Shown here: piece after piece, positions 25,650 to 34,767 of the stretch
Layout: each line of letters starts with the position of its first letter
Numbering within the stretch: position 1 is the first letter of the stretch
Assembly: GCA_003142855.1 (NCBI GenBank)
Contig: PLNW01000141.1
Coordinates: 1-63,508, forward strand
DNA from: Myxococcales bacterium
GTDB taxonomy: Bacteria; Myxococcota_A; Polyangia; Fen-1088
Reading direction: 5' to 3'
DNA length: 63,508 bases
Made by a program: the position numbers and the translations under genes
Notes under the pieces: model-generated
Databases searched by the model: none
Told to the model about the DNA's origin: nothing
The model's input: only the letters and a program-made list of their open reading frames with translations

Positions 25650-26533
25650 GTCGAGGTCTACCAGATGATCTCCGCCGCTGACGTGACCGGCGTGTTCCAG
25701 CTGGAATCGTCGGGCTTTCGCGACCTCCTCAAGAAGCTGAAGCCCGACTGTTTCGAGGACATCGTGGCCGCGGGCGTGCTCTACCGTCCCGGCCCCATCG
25801 AGGGCGGCATGGTGGATGACTTCGTCGAGCGCAAGCACGGGCGCAAGAAGGTCGAGTACCCGCACCCGGTACTGGAGCCCATTCTCAAGGACACCTACGG
25901 GGTCATCCTGTACCAGGAGCAGGTCGGAAACGATTTGCCAATGCCATAACCACCAATTGCACTGAACGCGGCCCGCGTGCCGAGGTCATTTTGGGCGGGG
26001 TGGTGGCCGAGTACCAGGAGCGCGCAATCAAGAACGGCACAGGCAAGTACGCCTTTTTCAAATTGGAAGATCAGTTCGGTACAATCGAGTTTCACGTGGC
26101 CTCGGCCAAGCTCAATGACTACCGCGAGGTGCTGACCAGCGGCGAGCCACTGTTGATCAATGGCACAGTGGACGCGCCTTTTGGCGAAGGCGAGAGCACG
26201 CGCGAGCGGCTGCGTTTCATGGACGCCAAGCCGCTGGCTTCCATCCGCGCCGAGCGCAGCAGCTTGATGGAGATTCGCCTCAACGCGGATCTGATCACCG
26301 ACGATCAGATGGCGACGCTGCACAAATTGCTGCGCCAATTCCCCGGCCCGTGCCACACGCGCCTGCGCCTGGAGATTCCCCAGCGCAGCGAAACCGTGCT
26401 CGACCTGGGTGACGAATTCAAAGTCGCCGCCGCCGACGAGCTGCTGGCCAAGCTGGAGCAGGTTTTCGGGGAGCGGGTCGCGGTGTTGCGGTAGGCAGGA
26501 GGGCGGGCGAGAAGACGGGCGTCGTGGCCGTGG
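25650..26533 (+). pseudogene. dnaE: Internally deleted partial copy of dnaE
   Basis: Two collinear blocks match the intact dnaE. 25650-25925 corresponds to 18931-19206, and 25927-26533 corresponds to about 20172-20778, including the stop and some 39 bases beyond it. The 965 bases between the blocks are missing, and the join puts the second block out of frame. In block one I count about 18 differences in 276 bases, of which only three change an amino acid (K to Q, A to V, V to L). That pattern implies divergence while still a functional gene, so the copy probably came from a related dnaE rather than a fresh duplication. No start codon or polymerase active site remains. Confidence 0.93.
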
Positions 26534-26920
26534 CCGCGGCCGAGAACATCCAGCGCGGCCGGGGAGCAGGCCAGCGAGAACTGGCTGAACTGACTGGCGC
26601 CTCAGCGGGGCGCAGATGGGGTAAACTGTGCCGTGTGCTCGGGACACGCCTCTCAGGACGCTCCGCTGGCGGCCAGATTCGCCACGCGGACTCAGCTCTG
26701 GCCCGGTCTGGCCCGTCCGCGGGTGTGGCGGCGCTCGCCGGGAAGGTTCTCCGACGCAGAAAAACCCCGTTTGAAAGGGCTATGCTGATGACGCATGGAA
26801 ATATCGGGGCTTGTTTGGACTATGGTGCGAAACGCGAGTCTGAGCCGCGCGTGGGTTTCTGGCTTGGGCCCGGTTCAGCGGGACTGAAGGGTGCATTTTG
26901 ATTCTCGGGAGGTTGGGCTG
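26534..26920. other. Intergenic leader before the RCC1 lipoprotein gene
   Basis: About 390 bases between the dnaE remnant and the lipoprotein start. No convincing gene was seen. The last 150 bases are less GC-rich and probably hold the promoter; GGGAGG lies 9 bases before the ATG at 26921. Confidence 0.5.
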
Positions 26921-29383
26921 ATGCGCAGAATATCGAAACTTGGTTTGTTGCTAGTCGCCGCGACGGCTGCGGGTTGTCTGTATCCAGAGCTGAAGACAGG
27001 GGTGGGCGCGGGCGGCACTGACGCTGCTGGTGGCAATACGGCTGCAGGTGGCGGCGTGGCTCGGGCGGACGGCGCTGTGGCTGGCGCGGGGGGAGCCGCA
27101 AGCGGCGGCAGGGGCGGCAGCGGCAGCGGCAGTGATGCCGGCGTGCCGGACGCCCCTGTTGCCCAGCCGGATGCTTTCGGGGGCGCTGCGGCTGGCGGCA
27201 CTACCAGCAGCAGCGGCCGAGGCGGCGGTGGCGGTAGCGGGGTGCCAGACGCCGCTAGCGCCAAGCCGGATGTCCCGGTCGTGGGGTCGGGTGGCAGCGC
27301 CGGTGGGATTGGCGGTCAGATCGGTGGGTCTGGAGCTGGCGGAACAACCGCCAGCGGTGGAATTGGCGGTCAGATCGGTGGGACCGGGGCGGGCGGAACA
27401 ACTGTCAGCGGTGGAATTGGCGGTCAGATCGGTGGGACCGGGGCGGGCGGAACAACTGTCAGTGCGACGTGCATCGGCACCACCTGCGCGGTCACTTGCG
27501 AAAACGGGTACCACCGCTGTGGCACGACGTGCGCCGCCAACGACGACGCCAACGCTTGTGGGACTAGCTGCACGAAGTGCTCCGGCGACGCCAACGGTAC
27601 CGCGGTCTGCGCGAACGCCACCTGCTCCCTCACGTGTAACACTGGCTACCACGTGTGCAGTGGCCAGTGCGTCCGCAATGACGACGTCGCCACCTGCGGC
27701 CAGACCTCATGCACTCCCTGCCAGGCCCCCTCTGGGGGCACCGTGAGCTGCAACGGCGTCGCTTGTGTTGCCGCTTGTCCGACGGGCAAACAGCTTTGCG
27801 CCGGGACGTGCATCGACGCGTCGGCCGCCTGCAGCGGGGTCTGTCCGGCGGGCTCACACAACTGCGGTGGAATGTGCCAGCTCAACACCAGCGTCGACTT
27901 CTGCGGCACGAGCTGCTCGGGGAGCTGTCCCGCACCAACGGCCCACGGGCTCGCCACTTGCAACGGCACCAGCTGCGGAGTCGCTTGCGATAGCCAGTAT
28001 CACCTTTGTCCGGGGACGACCTCGTGCGCGGCCAACACCGGCGGCTGCTGCACGGCCGCCGACTGTACCGCGGGCGGTACCGGGACGCTCCCGACGTGCA
28101 GCGCCAACGCATGCAGTTACCCGTGCAGCACGCCCACCTACAAACCGTGCGGATCGTCGTGCATCCTTGCCACGACCTGCTGTGCGCCGTGCACAGATGG
28201 GTTCACCTGCCGCTCGGGGACCTGCCCCACCACCTGCACCATCGACGCCGACTGCGCCAGCGATCACTTCTGCCTCAACGGCTCGTGCATCGGGCGTGTA
28301 GTCAGTGTCTTTGCGGGCTTTTCCGACGCCTGCTCGATCCACTCTGACGGCGTCGTGAGGTGCTGGGGAAACGGCGACAGCGGGCAGATCGTTGTGGGCC
28401 AGACCTCCAAGCCGACTGTCGTTGCTGTGCCGCCGGTAACCTCGCTTGTGCTCGGAAACCGAGTGTCGTGCGCGATCCTTGCCGACGCTGCCAAGACTCT
28501 GTGGTGTTGGGGGACCGTGATTGCCGGTGCCAACCAGTTCACCACGGTGGCCCCGGGCCCGTACGCCGGCCTCACCAACGTCGTCAGCGTCAGCATGGGT
28601 CTTGATGGCGGCACAAGCGGGGGCTGTGCGGTGCTGGGCACGGGGGCGGTCTGGTGCTGGGGCGACAGCAGCGTCCCCATCCTGGGCAACGGGACACTCA
28701 GCAGCACCAGCTTGTATGTGCCGCCACAGGTGGTCCCCGGGCTGACCAACGCCGTCGAGGTCTCGCACAGCGGTGGTTCCGTGTGCGCGCGCCTCAGCAC
28801 CGGTACCGTCGCGTGTTGGGGCGAAAACTCGTTCGGCCAAATCGGCGTCGGCACGTACGACTCCTCCACCTTCACGGTTACTCCGGCCCAGGTACTTACC
28901 CCCACCTCCCCCTCGGCGCTCGTGGGTGCGAAGACGATCGATGCCGGCTGGGGGGCATCCTTCGCGATTCTGGGCGGGAGCCAGGATGGAGTGTTGATGG
29001 GCTGGGGGGGCGCCGAGTGGCTCGGCGTCGGGCAGGAAAGCCCGGGCGCCTACACCGCGCCCGTGCGTATCGGCGGCACGACGCTGTTCCAGGCGGTGAA
29101 TGGTAGGTCCAACACATGCGGGATCACGACCACGGGGACCGTCAAGTGCTGGGGCTTTGACCTCGAAGGCCAGGTCGGGCCGAATGGGTCGGGCACATAC
29201 GTCCTCGCGCCGGTCGACGTCCCTGGCGTCCAGAATGCTACCTCCATTGCATGTGGCTGGGACACCTGCTACGCCGTCACGGGCGACACTCAGATCATGG
29301 CCTGGGGAGCGAACGACCTGGGCCAGTTCGGTAACGGCACTACCAGCGCTGGCGGCGCTACGCCCGTGTCGGTCGTCTGGTAG
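26921..29383 (+). CDS. RCC1-repeat lipoprotein with Gly-rich and Cys-rich regions
   Basis: An 820-residue surface protein. The signal peptide ends in ATAAGC, giving a lipidated Cys near 19. A Gly/Ala/Thr-rich low-complexity region (~25-180) contains three near-identical 18-residue repeats. A cysteine-rich region (~185-465) has ~40-residue units with CxxGYHxCxGxC-like spacing. The C-terminal ~350 residues hold RCC1-like beta-propeller repeats (VVRCWGNGDSGQI, TVACWGENSFGQIG, QIMAWGANDLGQFG). Such lipoproteins are common in myxobacteria and are presumed to be adhesive or protein-binding; the ligand is unknown. GTG 26891 is an alternative but adds residues ahead of the signal peptide. Confidence 0.82.
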   Translation: MRRISKLGLLLVAATAAGCLYPELKTGVGAGGTDAAGGNTAAGGGVARADGAVAGAGGAASGGRGGSGSGSDAGVPDAPVAQPDAFGGAAAGGTTSSSGRGGGGGSGVPDAASAKPDVPVVGSGGSAGGIGGQIGGSGAGGTTASGGIGGQIGGTGAGGTTVSGGIGGQIGGTGAGGTTVSATCIGTTCAVTCENGYHRCGTTCAANDDANACGTSCTKCSGDANGTAVCANATCSLTCNTGYHVCSGQCVRNDDVATCGQTSCTPCQAPSGGTVSCNGVACVAACPTGKQLCAGTCIDASAACSGVCPAGSHNCGGMCQLNTSVDFCGTSCSGSCPAPTAHGLATCNGTSCGVACDSQYHLCPGTTSCAANTGGCCTAADCTAGGTGTLPTCSANACSYPCSTPTYKPCGSSCILATTCCAPCTDGFTCRSGTCPTTCTIDADCASDHFCLNGSCIGRVVSVFAGFSDACSIHSDGVVRCWGNGDSGQIVVGQTSKPTVVAVPPVTSLVLGNRVSCAILADAAKTLWCWGTVIAGANQFTTVAPGPYAGLTNVVSVSMGLDGGTSGGCAVLGTGAVWCWGDSSVPILGNGTLSSTSLYVPPQVVPGLTNAVEVSHSGGSVCARLSTGTVACWGENSFGQIGVGTYDSSTFTVTPAQVLTPTSPSALVGAKTIDAGWGASFAILGGSQDGVLMGWGGAEWLGVGQESPGAYTAPVRIGGTTLFQAVNGRSNTCGITTTGTVKCWGFDLEGQVGPNGSGTYVLAPVDVPGVQNATSIACGWDTCYAVTGDTQIMAWGANDLGQFGNGTTSAGGATPVSVVW
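27302..27463 (+). repeat. Three 54-bp tandem repeats inside the RCC1 lipoprotein gene
   Basis: Units at 27302-27355, 27356-27409 and 27410-27463 each encode GGIGGQIGG plus a Thr/Gly half. The second and third are nearly identical, so copy number could vary by slippage. Confidence 0.9.
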
Positions 29384-29423
29384 CGCTTGACAGGGGGCCC
29401 TCGCCCAAAATGAGTTGGGGCGT

Positions 29424-29732
29424 TCACTTCTCTTGCGGCGCCCGAGGATGGGTTTCGAGGTAGCGCTTGATGCTTGCGATCTGGCGATCGCGGGTGGAAC
29501 GCGACGCAAGGCTGTCGAAAGGAGGACCATCGAGGATGGCTAGTGCCAGCGCTTGCGCAACCTCTTGACGAACCTCCGAGAATCCGTACTTGTACTTGAC
29601 CCTGCCGCGATCGTCGAGCATCCGCACGAGCGTCGGTTGCGCCCAAGCTGCGTGCTCGGTGATCATGGCGTGTGCGACTGCTGTCCCCCAGGAGCCCCAG
29701 GAGCGGTGCCAGAGCTCCGGCTGCCTTGGCAA
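29424..29732 (-). CDS. Uncharacterised short ORF, possibly a 3' gene remnant
   Basis: Up to 102 residues, ending in a natural-looking C terminus (RQIASIKRYLETHP). The amino-acid composition of residues ~23-102 looks coding and mostly helical. There is no good start: TTG 29732, or an internal ATG at 29666. The N-terminal end overlaps another gene fragment on the plus strand. I recognise no family. It lies in a gap between two lipoprotein genes that also holds a dnaE scrap, so it may be debris. Confidence 0.35.
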   Translation of the reverse strand: MPRQPELWHRSWGSWGTAVAHAMITEHAAWAQPTLVRMLDDRGRVKYKYGFSEVRQEVAQALALAILDGPPFDSLASRSTRDRQIASIKRYLETHPRAPQEK

Positions 29733-29826
29733 CCCGTTCGTCTACGACCGCGCGCGCGACACCGCGATCCTGATCGAACAGGGGATCTTCGAGTACCTGG
29801 AGGTCTGGGAGTGGCCCGCGCAATGA
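29720..29826 (+). pseudogene. C-terminal remnant of an unidentified gene
   Basis: The plus-strand frame from about 29720 reads NPFVYDRARDTAILIEQG and ends in EVWEWPAQ at a stop codon. This looks like the end of a real protein with no beginning in the window. The upstream frame is antisense to the neighbouring ORF. Family not recognised. Confidence 0.3.
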
Positions 29827-29849
29827 ATCGTTCTCGGTGAGGCGTCCCG

Positions 29850-29884
29850 CTGGGCGACGAGTTCAAAGTCGCCGCCGCCGACGA
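29850..29884 (+). repeat. 35-bp dnaE-derived scrap
   Basis: This stretch encodes the LGDEFKVAAADD-like sequence of the DnaE C terminus. It differs from the copy near 26406-26440 at two positions. It lies just before the GH105 lipoprotein gene. Sequence on either side does not match dnaE. Confidence 0.75.
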
Positions 29885-30020
29885 CACCAAGATTTTGCTT
29901 GCCACGTTTCCAGTTCGGGCATATTGCTGTCGCGTTGGCGCGTTGAGGCAGTTGGATCAGCGTGCGCGTGGCTGTTTCACACCACGGAACCTGGACTGAG
30001 CAGCAAAGCGAGGAGGACTT

Positions 30021-32402
30021 ATGACCATTACCCGTCTTCGGATCCACTGTCGTTCGGGGTTGTTTCTGTCCGCTGTCATCGCGTTGGCGGCATGCACAAG
30101 TTCGTCGGCCAGCAAGCCGGGGGGCGCGGCTACAGCCGGCTCGCACGGAGGCGTCGCTGGTACGGCCGCGGGCGGCGCGACCACCGGCGGCTCGACCACT
30201 GGGGCCGGCGGCTCGATCACCAGTTCGGGCGGCGCAAGCATCTCGGGTGGGACGACGACGGTGGCCGGGGCCACCGCCGCCGGTGGAAGCTCGGGCGGCA
30301 CGACCAGCTCAGGTGCGGCGACGGTCGCGGGCTTGCCCAGCCCCGCGGCTGTGCTGGAAGCCATGCACCGGGCGAATAACTGGTTCGTGAGCGCGCATCC
30401 GGATCCCACGGCGGACATCGTCACGAACAAGGCCAGGCCCAGCAATCTCTGGACTCGGGCCGCGTACTACGAAGGGCTCATGGGGCTTTACGGCGTGGAG
30501 CCCGACGCGACCAAGAAGCAGAGTTACTACGACTACGCCGTGACCTGGGGGTCGAGCCCGACGCATCCCTGGACGATGACATACACAGCGGCAGGCGTCA
30601 TGACGCCCGTCGCGGATAACCAAGCTTGCGGCCAGATCTATATCGATCTGTACAACATCGACAAGCAGGACATTCGCATCCAGGAAATCAAGGCCAACAT
30701 CGATGATATGGTGGCCAAGGGGAACACGGATGCGTGGTGGTGGATCGACGCCATTCAGATGGCCATGCCCTCGTTCGCCAAGCTGGGGGTTCTGGAGAAC
30801 GACACCAAGTACTTCGACGCCATGTGGGGGCTCTACAACAGCTCTCGCACCCAGCAGGGTGGGGGCTTGTGGAACCCGAAAGTCGGCCTGTGGTACCGCG
30901 ACTTGCACTACACGCCCAGTCTGCCCAGCCCACCTGATGGCGGCACCGTGTCCGGGCCCGAAGCCGGCACCGCGTCCGGCCCCGAGGCTGGCACTGCGTC
31001 CGGCCCCGATGGCGGCGTTACTGCCAGCCCCGATGGCAGCACCACGATCGCATTTGATGCCCGCACCGATGTTCGCACCGATGCCCGCGCCGACGGCCGC
31101 ACCGATGCCAACACCGACGGCAGCATCGATGTCAGCGTCGCTCCCGGCCCGGATAGCGGCAGCGATGCGAGTGGCGACGGCGGCGATGGAGGCACGGTCG
31201 TCAGCGATTGGAGCGTCAAGCAGACGATCGTCGCAGGCATGACTCTTCCTGCGCAAACCCAAGATTCGTACATCGTGTCCGCGAGCGGCAAGGACATCTA
31301 CTGGTCGCGGGGCAATGGCTGGGTCTTCGTAGCCCTGGCGCGCGTTCTCGACATCCTGCCCACCAGCGATCCTCATCGGGACACCTATGTGGCGGACTTC
31401 AAGGCCATGGCCAAAGCCATAGTGCCCCTGCAGCGCAGCGACGGTTTCTGGAACGAGAACCTTATCGATCCCACCCACTGCGCCAGCATCGGCCTGGCCG
31501 GCGACGACGGTCCGGAAACCAGCGGAACCGCCTTCTTCACCTACGGTCTCGCCTGGGGCATTCGCAAGGGCCTCCTCGACCCGGCGATCTACGGCCCGGC
31601 CCTGCAGAACGCCTGGACTGGCCTTTCCACCATCGCACTTCAGTACGACGGCTTGCTCGGCTACGTGCAGTCCACGGGCGCTCTCCCCTGCACCGAAGAC
31701 TCCATGCACCCTGGACGCCTAGGTCCAACCCAGCTCGCCGACTTCGACGACTTCGGGGTTGGGGGCCTCCTGCTGGCTGGCAGCGAGGTTTACAAGCTGG
31801 CCAATAGCGGCCCGCCATCCGCCAGCGGCGGGTACAAGTGCAACATGATCATCGGCGGCAGCCTTGCCGGCCAGTGGTACGCGGCCGGGTTTGAGACTTT
31901 CGTTGATGACAGCCGTTGGCAAATCATCCCCAAGTCAGAGGCCTACACCAACGTGTGGGCCGATCCGACCAACGCCTTCTGGTCAACCGCGCCCACCTCA
32001 CCCTGCACGAATGGAAGCGACAATCCCGACAGAGTCATCTTCATCGCCTTCAATTGGGTCTATACGGATGCGGTTCCGTTCCAATTCGATCTGGAGAATA
32101 TTATTCTCAACATCCAAGCCAAGTATTCGAACGTCAAACGAATCGACCTGATGACCATGATCCGCAGTCCCGACAATCAAACCTGCGGCCAGGCAACCGG
32201 AGAGGACGTTGTGGCACCATTCGTCGACGAGGCGATTGCCAATGTCGTCGCAAAGCCCCATACCGTGCAGGTCACGGCTGCGCCGAAATTCTATGTGCCG
32301 AATTGCAGTGCCTTCGATCCCAATACGACTCCGCACTTTACCGCGGATGGCAACACGGCGATGGCTCAGATCATCGGCAGCTACTACGCCACGGATCAGT
32401 AG
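30021..32402 (+). CDS. Lipoprotein glycoside hydrolase, GH105/GH88-like, with SGNH-like C-terminal domain
   Basis: A 793-residue surface enzyme. The lipoprotein signal (ALAAC, Cys ~25) is followed by a Gly/Thr-rich linker to ~110. An (alpha/alpha)6-barrel domain (~115-600) resembles unsaturated rhamnogalacturonyl/glucuronyl hydrolases (WTRAAYYEGLMGLY, WWWIDAIQMAMPSFA, YWSRGNGWVFVALARVL, DGFWNENL). The barrel is interrupted at ~305-400 by a repetitive Ser/Pro/Gly then Asp/Thr/Ala-rich insert. The C-terminal ~170 residues, ending PHFTADGNTAMAQII, resemble the last block of SGNH esterases. A strong AGGAGG precedes ATG 30021. Likely acts on pectin-type polysaccharide fragments. Confidence 0.78.
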   Translation: MTITRLRIHCRSGLFLSAVIALAACTSSSASKPGGAATAGSHGGVAGTAAGGATTGGSTTGAGGSITSSGGASISGGTTTVAGATAAGGSSGGTTSSGAATVAGLPSPAAVLEAMHRANNWFVSAHPDPTADIVTNKARPSNLWTRAAYYEGLMGLYGVEPDATKKQSYYDYAVTWGSSPTHPWTMTYTAAGVMTPVADNQACGQIYIDLYNIDKQDIRIQEIKANIDDMVAKGNTDAWWWIDAIQMAMPSFAKLGVLENDTKYFDAMWGLYNSSRTQQGGGLWNPKVGLWYRDLHYTPSLPSPPDGGTVSGPEAGTASGPEAGTASGPDGGVTASPDGSTTIAFDARTDVRTDARADGRTDANTDGSIDVSVAPGPDSGSDASGDGGDGGTVVSDWSVKQTIVAGMTLPAQTQDSYIVSASGKDIYWSRGNGWVFVALARVLDILPTSDPHRDTYVADFKAMAKAIVPLQRSDGFWNENLIDPTHCASIGLAGDDGPETSGTAFFTYGLAWGIRKGLLDPAIYGPALQNAWTGLSTIALQYDGLLGYVQSTGALPCTEDSMHPGRLGPTQLADFDDFGVGGLLLAGSEVYKLANSGPPSASGGYKCNMIIGGSLAGQWYAAGFETFVDDSRWQIIPKSEAYTNVWADPTNAFWSTAPTSPCTNGSDNPDRVIFIAFNWVYTDAVPFQFDLENIILNIQAKYSNVKRIDLMTMIRSPDNQTCGQATGEDVVAPFVDEAIANVVAKPHTVQVTAAPKFYVPNCSAFDPNTTPHFTADGNTAMAQIIGSYYATDQ
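30940..31190 (+). repeat. Tandem low-complexity repeats within the GH105-like barrel
   Basis: Two repeat types: about 27-bp units encoding GPEAGTAS-like sequence (about 30950-31020), then 12-bp Asp-rich units encoding R/A-T-D-A/V (about 31055-31130). They form a flexible, acidic insert. Confidence 0.75.
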
Positions 32403-32510
32403 GATAGACGCATTGCCTATCGGGTTGTGTGCGCTTTGACCGGCGCGCACAACCCACCGCCCTTGAGAGAGAAAGGCCGCTGGCTCGTCCGCGGGGGGCC
32501 GCCACCGGCC

Positions 32511-34532
32511 TCACTGAATCAGCACGCGGTCGATGTTGCACGTGGTTCCGCTGCTGTACAAATCCTTGAGGCCGGTCACCCGGACCTTGAGCACATATGA
32601 TCCGCTTGGCACGATGGGGCTGGCATAGACCAGATAGTTGCCGGTGGCCGGCGCATCGGAGCGAAGGCTGACCTGCACTTCCGGGGTCACAGCCGTGCCG
32701 CTGCTGTCGGACAGCGTGACGCCCATGATCCCCGAACTGGTGTCATAGGCGGAATAGAGAAGGATTCGCGTTCCGGTAAACGCAATGGTGGCCGTCGCGC
32801 CAGTGGTGGACGAGGAATGCGAATCACTGTTGTAGCAACTGCTGCAGGAACTGGCGGTCCATCCGCTGCTGTAGGTGAATTGGTTCGGCCCGGTGCCGGT
32901 GGTGTTGTCGTTGACGATGGTCCCCGAAGGCGTGACCGGACTCCAGGTGCCAGCCGCGACATCCAGATTCCATATCGGATTGTAGGTGGGAATCGACTCG
33001 GTGGAACCGCTGACCGTCAAGGGTTGCATCACCAGCGTCGATGCCGGCAAATGGCCGTTGACCCATCGATCACCGACGTAGATATAGGTGGTTCCGGAAG
33101 TGCCGGCCACTGTGACAACTGCCGTATCCTGCGACTCCCAAGTCTTAGATCCACTCGGACAGAAATTGCCGTGAGAAGTCCAGGTTCCGGCGAGCGATGT
33201 GGCGGTGGAGTAGGAGTTGTCGTTGCAATGCCAGTAGCTTCCTTGGGAGCTCTGCCAGAAGTATGTACCGCCCGCCTGGTAGAGGGAGACACCTTCACCG
33301 CTCTGAATGCCGGTCTTGACCGTGCTGGCGATACTCAAACCATCCGCGGAAAACTTGTACAGCTTTCCCTCGGAGCGCACCAGGTATTGCGAACCGTCGG
33401 TGTCCTGGAAGACTTGGAAATCATCGGCACCGGTAAGGCTGAGGGTGCCTTGCAACGTGTAGGGCCCCGCAATGTTGCTGCTGGTGACGACGGCGAAGGT
33501 ACCAATGTAGACGGAAGGGCTGCCGGTTTGAGTCATCATTTTAATGTAGATGACGTATTTGCTCGTGGAAGCATTGTACAAGATCTTCGGTCTCTCGCCG
33601 CACTGGGGCGGGTAGAGGATCGTCCCGGGGACCGGTGTCACTACGGTTCCGACGAATGTCCAGTTCACGAAATCTGTCGTCGAATACATGCTTACGCCAG
33701 AGAAGGCGTCCTCGCCATTGGCGGTCGAGCCGGAATAGGTGTCGTTCTTTCCCGAGCGCTGCTCGCCCACCATGTAATAGGTGTTGCCGACTTTGATAAA
33801 GCCCACACCATGCGCGTTGACCAGATTCCCGCTGGTGTCGAGCAGGGGCACGGCAGAGACAATCGAAACCGTTGCAGCGGTCGCCGTCTTGCCGCCGGTT
33901 GCTGTCGTGCCACCGATTGCCATTCCGCCCGTCGACGATGTTCCGCCAGAGGTGTTGCTGCCACCGGTCGCGATACCTCCACTAGCAGTGCCGCCGGCCG
34001 TTGCTGTACCACCTGTCCGTGTAATGCCGCCAGTGCCTGCGGCGCCGCCCGTGACGGTCTGGGTCCCTCCCGTGGCAGTGGTACCCGCGGTCCCGCCAAC
34101 ACCCCCCGTGAGCGTGGCGCCGCCGGTGGCGACCATACCACCCGTGCCGCTTGCGCCGCCGGTGGCTGCGCTATCGCCGGTTCCGCCAGTTGCGCCGCTT
34201 CCGCCAGTAGTGCTCGAACCACCTGCGCCGCTTGCGCCGCCAGTGGCCGCGCTACCGCCGGTTCCACCGGTGGCACCAGTGGCGAGCGAACCAGCGGTGC
34301 CGCTTGCGCCGCCGGTCGAGACTCTGCCAGCGGATGAAAAGGTGCCACCGAGCGAGGCGGATCCTCCAGCGACACTGCCGCCGCCCGAGCCCATCCGGCC
34401 ACCGGTCGCGCCACCGGTGGCGGCGCTTCCGGCCGTGGAGCTGGAATTGGCAGGACCCGAGGAACTGCACGCGAAGGTCAGGAAGAGGCAGCCAATGGCT
34501 AGAATACTCACGGGGCCGAGGATTTGTCGCAT
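32511..34532 (-). CDS. Lipoprotein GH43-like exo-galactanase with C-terminal carbohydrate-binding domain
   Basis: A 673-residue enzyme. The lipoprotein signal ends in LTFACSSS (Cys ~21). A ~190-residue Gly/Thr/Ser/Ala linker of 3-residue repeats follows. The five-bladed GH43 domain (~215-500) shows the family layout: DTSGNLVNAHGVGF near the start, GERPKILYN, DDFQVFQDTDGSQYL, and the acid Glu candidate in SGEGVSLY. It most resembles the exo-beta-1,3-galactanase subfamilies. The last ~150 residues look like a galactose-binding module (QFTYSSGW, TGTRILLYSAYD). It converges with the GH105 lipoprotein and probably works on the same plant galactan/pectin material. Confidence 0.8.
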   Translation of the reverse strand: MRQILGPVSILAIGCLFLTFACSSSGPANSSSTAGSAATGGATGGRMGSGGGSVAGGSASLGGTFSSAGRVSTGGASGTAGSLATGATGGTGGSAATGGASGAGGSSTTGGSGATGGTGDSAATGGASGTGGMVATGGATLTGGVGGTAGTTATGGTQTVTGGAAGTGGITRTGGTATAGGTASGGIATGGSNTSGGTSSTGGMAIGGTTATGGKTATAATVSIVSAVPLLDTSGNLVNAHGVGFIKVGNTYYMVGEQRSGKNDTYSGSTANGEDAFSGVSMYSTTDFVNWTFVGTVVTPVPGTILYPPQCGERPKILYNASTSKYVIYIKMMTQTGSPSVYIGTFAVVTSSNIAGPYTLQGTLSLTGADDFQVFQDTDGSQYLVRSEGKLYKFSADGLSIASTVKTGIQSGEGVSLYQAGGTYFWQSSQGSYWHCNDNSYSTATSLAGTWTSHGNFCPSGSKTWESQDTAVVTVAGTSGTTYIYVGDRWVNGHLPASTLVMQPLTVSGSTESIPTYNPIWNLDVAAGTWSPVTPSGTIVNDNTTGTGPNQFTYSSGWTASSCSSCYNSDSHSSSTTGATATIAFTGTRILLYSAYDTSSGIMGVTLSDSSGTAVTPEVQVSLRSDAPATGNYLVYASPIVPSGSYVLKVRVTGLKDLYSSGTTCNIDRVLIQ

Positions 34533-34666
34533 GGTGCCTCTCCGAGCTGGTGGTGCAGTCCTACGCATCCTCTTATACCAGTTGCACCGCGGGGGAAATC
34601 GGCTCAACGACAACAAGAGGGTCATCCAGCAGTACTTGACCAGCGGCAAGCAGCGCGAAAGCGAGT

Positions 34667-34765
34667 CTACGCCATCAATTCGATGCGGTTCCCTTCTGGA
34701 TCGGCGAGCACGGCTTCGTAGTAGCCATCACCCGTCACACGCGGCCGACTCAAAATTGTAATACC
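34667..34765 (-). pseudogene. C-terminal remnant of a glyoxalase/VOC-family gene
   Basis: The last ~33 codons read TGDGYYEAVLADPEGNRIEL before a stop at 34667, the typical end of a vicinal-oxygen-chelate protein. Upstream reading runs directly into the 3' end of the AmiE-NamZ-like gene, so the rest has been lost. Confidence 0.75.
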
Positions 34766-34767
34766 TC

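Noticed and set aside
25991..26494. Independent small gene with OB-fold
   Set aside because: It is the second block of the decayed dnaE copy, lacking the polymerase domains and its own start signal.
27854..29530. 558-codon open frame on the minus strand
   Set aside because: Antisense to the RCC1 lipoprotein; Arg/Ala/Pro-rich with no domain.
32817..34337. 506-codon open frame on the plus strand
   Set aside because: Antisense to the GH43-like lipoprotein, driven by its repeat linker.
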